Notes under the pieces: generated by a model
What the model saw: the letters and a program-made list of their open reading frames with translations, nothing else
Databases searched by the model: none
What the model was told of the DNA's origin: nothing
Assembly: GCA_001839685.1 (NCBI GenBank)
Contig: MLAK01000016.1
Location: forward strand, 1 to 14,263
Length of the DNA: 14,263 nt
Reading direction: 5' to 3'
Source: Tritrichomonas foetus
Taxonomy: Eukaryota > Parabasalia > Tritrichomonadida > Tritrichomonadidae
Translations under genes and position numbers: made by a program
Shown here: piece after piece, positions 8,199 to 14,263 of the stretch
How the letters are laid out: each line of letters begins with the position of its first letter
How positions within the stretch are numbered: position 1 is the first letter of the stretch

Positions 8199-8538
8199 TG
8201 ATAATTTGTAAAAAATAATTACATCATATTCATAAATACTGAGCAAAAATCATCACAATATTCTTGTGTCAAATAATGTCAAATTTTTGTTCTCAGTGAA
8301 AAATGAAGGCTCAAAATTCGACCACTGATTTCAGCACAATTATATGAAATATTTCTTATATAATAATGATAAGTTCTATATTGAAATGCTGTTTCTATTC
8401 ACTTTTGACTTTCATTCATTTAGTTTTGGTCATCTTAAACGAGGTTTTCTATTTCGTATGGTTATAAAACTCCAATATTTTCTTGTTCATAGATAAGCTT
8501 TAGTTGATTATATATAAGTTCATACTCTGATTGTGAAA

Positions 8539-8614
8539 TATCATTGAAGGGTTTATGCATATCATGAGTATGATAAAAATAGCAAGCTCTAAATCAAATG
8601 CCCCTTCAATGATA
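8539..8614. repeat. 13-bp inverted repeat with 50-nt loop
   Basis: TATCATTGAAGGG at 8539-8551 pairs perfectly with CCCTTCAATGATA at 8602-8614. No target-site duplication is visible beside the arms, so a tiny mobile element is not supported; an RNA hairpin or decayed element remains possible. Confidence 0.65.
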
Positions 8615-8674
8615 CAACTTGTTCGGAATTTTCGTCAGATTTTATATGTTTGGATTGCTTGATATTCATCAATA

Positions 8675-8845
8675 CTACATAAAGATATGTATTCTTAACA
8701 ATTTGGGTTTTCCATCATTCTCTTTCGGAAAATATTTATTTGATTTATTCGGAATTATTTTTCTGCTTTTCTCATTATTATTATCATCATCTTCACTATT
8801 ATTATCATTTGAATTTTCTTTAAGATCATATATACTATTAATGAA
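8675..8845 (-). other. Small Asn/Asp/Lys-rich open frame, probably not a gene
   Basis: A 56-codon frame, from just after a TGA to TAG, with no initiating ATG. It encodes DLKENSNDNNSEDDDNNNEK and then a Lys-rich part. The acidic part comes from a TTA/TCA trinucleotide tract, so low complexity explains it. It may be a remnant of a disordered protein tail, but I would not call it a gene. Confidence 0.2.
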
Positions 8846-9120
8846 TCATAAAATAGTAAGAATCAGTTATATGTGAAAAACATGAATATACCATAACATT
8901 AATTTAAACACAAGAAATTATACAATAAAGCAGGAAATATTATACAGGTAATCAACATTGATATAAAAATTGATTATTCAATTTGTTTATTATTTATCTA
9001 AATAAATATCAATTTTTTTTAAACAAAAGTTTTAAATGTAAAAAAGTAATATTAGAGCTCTATTTTTACTAACATACAAAAAACAGGAAACAGTAAGATA
9101 GACTGCCTTAAAAAAGAAAA

Positions 9121-11973
9121 TCATGCTAAAGCAGCAAGAGCAGTTTGTGGCCTTCTTCGGATTCCAGCTGTGACTGGCCGAGTAATTCTTTTTCCTTTTC
9201 CTTTTGGCGTGCGTGGTGTGCTTGTCATCTTTTTTCTTGGTGATGAGTCAATTGTTATTGGTCCTGAATTATCACCAAATGTAATTTGTGGACCAGTTCC
9301 ATCTAAAATAGTAATTTCAGTTCCTTTTGAAGGTGATGCTGTTGGAATTCGTTGAATGAAGCCACCTCCAAGAGTTCGAGTCTCTTCTGGCTCGGTTAAA
9401 AACAACATATGTTGTCTTTTTTCATTCTTAATAGCATATTTTCGACTACGAAGTTGAGAAACCGAAATTCTTCGAGTATTAAACTTTCCACGAATCGTTC
9501 CCACACCGTTTTCAATATTTTTTAATTCGATTCGATTTTCTTGGATTTCTTTCTTCATTTCTTCAATTAATCGTTCTTTATTTTCGATATCTCGTTTATA
9601 TTTACCAATATGGCTTTGATAAGCAGCAAATTCTGCTTCCCCATTCGGAATTACTTTCTTTTTCATTTCTTGAACTTCTTTTCGCATTGAATCTCGTTTT
9701 GCTTCAAGTTCAATTAAATAACGATGTGATACATCCAATTTAGCATAAATTTGAGTCATATACATTAGATTCCTCTGATAAATTGGATCTGTAGCACTAT
9801 ACATTTGCCATCGATGAACGTTTCGTGGGAGATTAATTTCTCTAATCAAAGCAGCGTTTTTTTGTGTTTCTTGATTGACAAGATTAAATAATCTTCTTTC
9901 TTCATGTTCATTAAATTTCACGCGGTCTCTTTTCCTTTCAAGTTCTTCATTCTTTTGCATAACAACATCCATTTCATTCAAAAGATCATCAATTTTCCCT
10001 AATACAGAAATATATTCTTTTTTACCCCTATCAACATGTTGATTTAATGTAATGATATTACTTTTTAATGAGTCAATTGTTCTTCTTCTTTCAACTAAAA
10101 TTCCTGTTACTGCTTTTTTAGAACTACCTGCAGTATCTAATTCTTTTTGAAGAAGAAGTTTATCAGAATAAGCATCATTTATAACATGTAACATTAATTG
10201 TCTTTCAGCTTCAAGTCCTGTAATTGAATGATTGGCATGATACACTCTTTCTCTAAGTTCATCAACATCTAAAGCATGAATAATAAGTCTTTGTTTTAAA
10301 CATTTGACCATATAGTGTTCATCAGCTGCTCTTACAGAAATAATTCGATTTTTATCTTTGAGTTCTTCAACTTCAACTGATAAATCACCGAGTAATTTAG
10401 ACAGTTCTTCACATTCTTTTGCACATGCAAGAAATTTCCTTTTAAATGTATTTCTTTCTTTTCTTAGCTGTTCTGCAAGTTCAGCCTGTTGAGCCAATTT
10501 ATCAGTAAGTTCATCAAGATATTTATTATCATCGAATATTTTTTTAACATTTAAATTTTTATCATCATCAACGAGTTGGATTTGCCCATTCAACTGCATT
10601 TTTTCATATTCTTTCTTTTCAATTTCTCTTTCATATTGTCTTAATTTAATTTTTTCTTCTTGCATTTTTCTTTTCATTCCACGTTTTTCTTGAATCAAAT
10701 CAACATTAATTGCAGTCACATTAGTTTTCTCAACTTTTGTTCTGTCTAAGTTTGTTTGAACAATTCCAATCTGATGAGTCGTGCTATGCATTTGTCGAAC
10801 TGTTCTTTGTCTTTCATTGGTTTGCATAACATCATTGTGCTTTAGTTTTAATAAAACATCTCTTAAACTTTTTCCTTTTGAACGAGTTTCTCTCTTTTTT
10901 TCTTCAATTTCGTCAAATTGAAGAGAAATAATTTTAAGTTGTTCTTGATTACTTTCAATTGAAGCATTAATATTTTCAAGTTCAGTTTTCATCTGTAGTT
11001 GTTCATTTTTTGATTGATCAATTTGAATGCATACATGGTCACAGTGATCTTGTAAATTTGCGTTTCGTCTGACAAGTTTATTATGTTGTTTGGTATGCTG
11101 ACTGATTTGAAATTTCAATTGTTTTGATTTTGAAAGAATGTCGAAGAGTTGTTTAGAAATTTCTGAATTCTTTTTAATTAATTCTTTATGAACTCCATCG
11201 TTCTCACGAAGCTGTTGAATATTTGATTCAATTTTGCTTTTTTGAGATTGAACGATAGGACGAACTGTTTGAATTCCTTCTCTTGCAATTTCAATTTCAG
11301 CATTTAATTTATCAAGCTGTGTTTGATATTCACTCACATGAACTTCAATTTCTTTCGAATTATTTTTCATTATATGAATTTGGTCGTTCATCAATTTAAT
11401 TGAGTCTTTTCTTCTTTTTATCTCTGCTAAGTTATTATTTATTTCTTCGGCGGCTGCATCCCTTTCCCTCTTCAAATTCGAAACATCCTGGAGAATCGAG
11501 CCGATTGTGTCTTCTTCGCCGTAACAAAAAGCTTCTCCTCTTTGAACCTGACCGTTTAGCTCAGCGACAGTTTTGCTTAAAGTTTGAAGAAGTTCGCGAG
11601 ATTTAATTTCTGAGGCATTCAGTTGTTTTAACACAGAGACGGTTTCTTCATATTCTTTCTTATATTTTTCTAATTGTTTTCCATCACGCTCGACAATTTT
11701 TAAAATGGTTGATGTCTTATTTGCATTGAATATAATCTGGGCGTTTCCTTCTTGCGCTTTTTGAAGTAAAATTTGGTTGTTTTGATAAATTCCAACAAAA
11801 TAATTGTAAACATCGACGAATCTGTTCCTTATCGAAATATACGGAGAATCATCTGGGATGGAAGCTTGTATATTTGCTAAAGAGGCTTTCATTTCTTCGA
11901 AAAGACGGATTTCTGTGTCGAATGTAATCGAGCCTTTTTCTGCATCGCTTGCAGATTTTGTGCCCGACTTCAT
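9121..11973 (-). CDS. CFAP58: CFAP58-like axonemal coiled-coil protein (CCDC147 family)
   Basis: Flagellar structural protein of 950 residues, almost all predicted coiled coil rich in E, K, Q and R. CFAP58/FAP58 proteins associate with the axoneme and inner dynein arm region, so the expected site is the trichomonad flagella. The family call rests on a C-terminal block (L)PRNVHRW (NVHRW 718-722) followed by a TDP motif, matching the conserved NPLNVHRWR...SDP block of CFAP58, and on GGGF at 869-872, the family's near-terminal motif. The N-terminus (residues 1-15) is polar and Ser/Lys-rich. Length compares with about 870 in animals; the excess is largely a basic tail of about 78 residues after GGGF with TSTPRTPKGKGKR and several R/T-P sites. 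ATG 11973 is chosen as the first Met, right after TTGATAAA; no introns are seen. It is divergent to the BAR-like gene. Generic coiled-coil similarity to CCDC146 was considered, but NVHRW favours CFAP58. Confidence 0.8.
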   Translation of the reverse strand: MKSGTKSASDAEKGSITFDTEIRLFEEMKASLANIQASIPDDSPYISIRNRFVDVYNYFVGIYQNNQILLQKAQEGNAQIIFNANKTSTILKIVERDGKQLEKYKKEYEETVSVLKQLNASEIKSRELLQTLSKTVAELNGQVQRGEAFCYGEEDTIGSILQDVSNLKRERDAAAEEINNNLAEIKRRKDSIKLMNDQIHIMKNNSKEIEVHVSEYQTQLDKLNAEIEIAREGIQTVRPIVQSQKSKIESNIQQLRENDGVHKELIKKNSEISKQLFDILSKSKQLKFQISQHTKQHNKLVRRNANLQDHCDHVCIQIDQSKNEQLQMKTELENINASIESNQEQLKIISLQFDEIEEKKRETRSKGKSLRDVLLKLKHNDVMQTNERQRTVRQMHSTTHQIGIVQTNLDRTKVEKTNVTAINVDLIQEKRGMKRKMQEEKIKLRQYEREIEKKEYEKMQLNGQIQLVDDDKNLNVKKIFDDNKYLDELTDKLAQQAELAEQLRKERNTFKRKFLACAKECEELSKLLGDLSVEVEELKDKNRIISVRAADEHYMVKCLKQRLIIHALDVDELRERVYHANHSITGLEAERQLMLHVINDAYSDKLLLQKELDTAGSSKKAVTGILVERRRTIDSLKSNIITLNQHVDRGKKEYISVLGKIDDLLNEMDVVMQKNEELERKRDRVKFNEHEERRLFNLVNQETQKNAALIREINLPRNVHRWQMYSATDPIYQRNLMYMTQIYAKLDVSHRYLIELEAKRDSMRKEVQEMKKKVIPNGEAEFAAYQSHIGKYKRDIENKERLIEEMKKEIQENRIELKNIENGVGTIRGKFNTRRISVSQLRSRKYAIKNEKRQHMLFLTEPEETRTLGGGFIQRIPTASPSKGTEITILDGTGPQITFGDNSGPITIDSSPRKKMTSTPRTPKGKGKRITRPVTAGIRRRPQTALAALA

Positions 11974-12154
11974 TTTATCAAAGATATTTAAAATTCGATA
12001 ATTTTTTTTGAGAAACGTAATTTTTGTACGTTATTTTATTCAAAAAGATAGTATTTCTTAGTAGAATTTGCTATGATGGTTAATAATCTGATTGTTAACT
12101 GCTTAATGTTGAATCCTACAATGTTCAAGAAAATGAAATTATTAAATATTAGTT

Positions 12155-12173
12155 GTCTTAAAAAATTTAAGAC
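12155..12173. repeat. 8-bp hairpin with AAA loop
   Basis: GTCTTAAA 12155-12162 and TTTAAGAC 12166-12173 are perfect inverted arms with a three-base loop, in the middle of the divergent promoter. The role is unknown. Confidence 0.45.
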
Positions 12174-12379
12174 CAAAATTCCAGAATAGAATCGGTATAC
12201 CTGACGAAATGAAGAAGCTGACAAGGATGATACAACCTTTTTCAACTCAATTGGCCATTTACAGACTCAATAAAATAATGCATTTAGATTTCACAAAAAG
12301 TGACATCCATTTTCAATCGCATTCAGAAACATTAACCTTAGTATTGACCATAGCTCTTTTGAAAAGTATAGAGGAAAGA

Positions 12380-12415
12380 TTTCACCTTTAATTTCGCCTT
12401 TAATTTCACCTTAAG
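12380..12415 (+). promoter_or_regulatory. Three tandem 12-bp units with CCTTT (M5-like initiators)
   Basis: Units TTTCACCTTTAA, TTTCGCCTTTAA and TTTCACCTTAAG lie end to end, and the last stops 20 bp before ATG 12436. In Trichomonas vaginalis, CCTTT (motif M5) is a known alternative initiator with transcription starting at the second C. Here CCTTT is at 12385-12389 and 12397-12401, with CCTTA at 12409-12413. Predicted 5' UTRs would be 50, 38 or 26 nt, in the usual trichomonad range. Confidence 0.6.
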
Positions 12416-12435
12416 TTCCAACAATTACCATTCGA

Positions 12436-13236
12436 ATGTCGCTCCAAAATCCGATTATGAACCCACCATCATCAGACACCCTCATCAGTGACATGTGGGT
12501 CATCGCAAAAGGCCTGATGGGCTCTGGTGAAGCACGCGAAAAATATTCAGCTTCATGGACAAAATTTGGAACAAAATTAGCAGTTTTAGTGAATTCACAA
12601 GCCTCTGAATCCTATGATGCATGCGCCAAAGTTGTCGAACAAATAAACAAAGTCGCAGAAATCCACAAAACTCTTTCAATCAGCGAAAAAAGAAGCGCCG
12701 AAGATTTTCGTGATATCATCGAAAGGTACTACGTCGTTTTTCGCGCGAATAAACACTACCAGGAATGCAAGGCGGCCTACGCCAGAGCCGGCGAAAACCT
12801 CGAAAACGCAAAGAAGAAGGAAATGATCGAATCATTGAAGGCAGGCAACCCCAAAAACAAGGCCAAATTAGAATTCAATGTGCAAAAAGCAAAAGAAGAT
12901 AAGATAGCCGCACTCGAAAGATTGAAACAATCTGTTCGAGACATGTTGCAAGCCCGCCAGAAATACAATGCTTTCAAAATTAAGCGGTTGGTTTCGGGAT
13001 GGACCAGATATGGAGAAGCCATGAAGGTGGCATGCGAAGCTGAAGCAGCAACATTTGACGCACTGAGAAGCGAGATTTCACAACTGCGCGAGTCGGGCGG
13101 TGCTGGAGGACAAGCGGCTGACCAGATTGAGGGAGAACTCGAAAAGCACAACGCAGAAAACCCACCTCCACAGGCGCAAACTGGAGCGGAAGATGACCAA
13201 ATAAAGGCCAACCCGCAATTTGATGGATTTGACTAA
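12436..13236 (+). CDS. BAR-like helical protein
   Basis: Protein of 266 residues, nearly all helical between about 12 and 220, with no signal peptide or membrane segment. The arrangement (EREKYSASW-like first helix, central SEKRSAEDFRDIIERYYVVF, then a long basic helix with RAGENLENAKKK and KEDKIAALERLKQSVRDML, and a final helix ending RSEISQLRES) resembles BAR/AH domains. Such domains dimerise into curved surfaces that bind or bend membranes in endocytosis and trafficking. The Lys/Arg-rich middle fits membrane contact. A Gly/Ala linker (221-229) and a Pro/Gln-rich acidic tail lead to KANPQFDGFD. Codons are richer in G and C at third positions than in the neighbouring genes, suggesting high expression. 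The ATG at 12436 fits the nearby CCTTT array, and the stop is within TAAAA. BAR assignment is from helix pattern and charge, not from a strict signature; a generic coiled-coil protein is the alternative. Confidence 0.65.
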   Translation: MSLQNPIMNPPSSDTLISDMWVIAKGLMGSGEAREKYSASWTKFGTKLAVLVNSQASESYDACAKVVEQINKVAEIHKTLSISEKRSAEDFRDIIERYYVVFRANKHYQECKAAYARAGENLENAKKKEMIESLKAGNPKNKAKLEFNVQKAKEDKIAALERLKQSVRDMLQARQKYNAFKIKRLVSGWTRYGEAMKVACEAEAATFDALRSEISQLRESGGAGGQAADQIEGELEKHNAENPPPQAQTGAEDDQIKANPQFDGFD

Positions 13237-14263
13237 AAAATGAGGAATTTATGCCGTAATATTCAAACTATTTTTTAGGATTTATTCATACTTTTATTCT
13301 TGTTTTGGTCGAAGTTTTTATCAAATTTGAATTCTTGAATGTTGACGGTCTAAAAGAGCAAAAGTGGTGACTTATTAAATGGAAAACATTTTGCAGCACC
13401 AAAGTGTTATATGTGATTTTCACTTTTGTAACTGTGTTTAGAAAGTTACGACTAGATATTTAATCATCAATAATGGTCAAAACTTTGGAAAATTTAATGG
13501 ATGAATATAATATCAATTTTTAATAAAAATCTAATTTTGCTGGCTCTTTACGTCACTTCGATTTTTTTTTTATAAAAAATTAATCTTAGTATCATTGCAT
13601 TTACATTCAGATAAATGCGTTTACATGAATCCTAAGCTTATTGATATGTTATTAATTAATGTACTGAAGTTTTAATGTATTTACATTGGAATTCTTACTT
13701 CTAAAGAATTATTCTTTTATTTTGATTGTTTTTCATTCATAATACGATTGATTCATTTATCTTGATTTTACATAAATGCCTACATCAATTAATAAGTTCC
13801 TACATCATATATAAAATTTTTGGAATTCATGAATTAGATTCTGTGTTTCTTTATTTTTGTTCTTTTTATGTGGTGATATAGTTTTTATACAACAATATTA
13901 TGATATATTCATGATAATATTAGTATTATATAAACTTATTTCGTGTGAAAACTCATTTTTAAATTTCCCAATCATTTGCAAATTTGTAGGGATTCTATTG
14001 AATTTTTTCTATATCGAATAGATCAAAATTGAATGAATTCTAAATAGCATTGAATTTTTAATATTTTTTCTCATGGGAACAGATGTATACAAACTAACTA
14101 GNTCTAGATGTAGAAGACTATTGAGAGATCTAAATGAATAATTGTTGATATTATNGTCATCTAAATATTATTTAATTGTAATCCTATTAATAATATATAA
14201 ATATTATAATTTAAAAATCAAGATACAGAGAAAACCAAATCCAAAAAAAAATTGTGAGAAAAA
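13237..14263. other. AT-rich 3' spacer with unresolved bases
   Basis: Beyond the BAR-like gene there is 1 kb of low-GC sequence with no supported gene. Degenerate short repeats are visible: TTTACAT near 13600, 13620 and 13680, and CCTACATCA twice near 13780-13810. A 16-codon ATG frame at 13473-13523 is too short to call. N occurs at 14102 and 14155, so the sequence quality falls toward the end of the window. Confidence 0.5.

Larger units (their letters stand above)
7988..9120. other. 1.1-kb spacer between GT31 and CFAP58 genes (tail to tail)
   Basis: No supported gene. It holds a short TA run (8053-8064), a palindrome, a pair of 19-bp direct repeats, a 13-bp inverted repeat, and a TTA/TCA-type low-complexity stretch near 8773-8812, all listed separately. 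As the 3' flank of two convergent genes it should contain both polyadenylation regions. Confidence 0.5.
11974..12435. promoter_or_regulatory. Divergent promoter region, CFAP58 / BAR-like
   Basis: This 462-bp spacer separates two genes that start outward. It contains a hairpin (12155-12173) and the CCTTT array (12380-12415). On the CFAP58 side no TCAYW initiator is obvious close to the ATG. Short open frames at 12036-12245 (-) and 12209-12391 (+) overlap each other, resemble nothing and are treated as noise. Confidence 0.5.

Noticed and set aside
8619..8876. Hydrophobic open frame on the + strand
   Set aside because: It has no ATG at its start, and the Leu/Ser-rich middle is produced by a TTA/TCA low-complexity tract.
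12036..12391. Two overlapping short open frames on opposite strands (69 and 60 codons)
   Set aside because: They overlap each other, have unremarkable composition, resemble no family, and occupy the divergent promoter of two real genes.
12777..13211. Long minus-strand open frame opposite the BAR-like gene
   Set aside because: It is a shadow created by the GC-rich codons of the + strand gene; its product is Ser/Ala/Cys-rich with no recognisable domain.
13473..13523. 16-codon frame MVKTLENLMDEYNINF
   Set aside because: It begins in a gene-like context but is too short, and no continuation in another frame is recognisable.

Overview
The window looks like nuclear DNA of a parabasalid (trichomonad) flagellate. 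Spacers are very AT-rich, genes are closely packed on both strands and mostly uninterrupted, UTRs look short, and initiator-like motifs (TCATT, CCTTT) sit just upstream of start codons. The one convincing set of introns consists of tiny GTATRT...CTAAY...CAG introns of the trichomonad kind. Gene content fits a flagellated protist: a single-pass surface protein, a Rab GTPase, a GAF-repeat protein, a Fringe-like glycosyltransferase, a CFAP58-type axonemal coiled-coil protein and a BAR-like protein. The species cannot be fixed from sequence alone; a Tritrichomonas-like organism is a guess.

Layout. 1-153: short spacer with a 16-bp palindrome and a 19-T run before the first ATG. 154-2701 (+): type I surface protein broken by a frame change near 440-470. 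2887-3099 (+): methionine-less remnant with a transmembrane segment and basic tail, probably the 3' end of a decayed relative. 3410-4062 (-): Rab GTPase whose first 34 coding bases lie in a 20-nt exon and a 14-nt micro-exon, separated by introns of 26 and 27 nt. 4063-4355: divergent promoter with several inverted repeats. 4356-6320 (+): protein with three diverged GAF domains. 6664-7987 (+): GT31/Fringe-like glycosyltransferase with an unresolved 5' end. 7988-9120: spacer with direct and inverted repeats. 9121-11973 (-): CFAP58-like protein. 11974-12435: divergent promoter ending in three copies of a 12-bp unit, two carrying CCTTT. 12436-13236 (+): BAR-like protein. 13237-14263: AT-rich spacer with two unresolved bases.

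The genes do not form an operon or a defence-type system. They share only general eukaryotic themes: membrane traffic (Rab, BAR-like), secretory glycosylation and surface display (GT31, surface protein), and the flagellum (CFAP58). The most notable finding is the Rab gene's tandem mini-introns around a 14-nt micro-exon; reading through or skipping either part destroys the frame, while splicing both gives an exact 199-residue Rab. Second is the triplicated CCTTT initiator-like array. No tRNA, rRNA, CRISPR array or intact transposon was seen.
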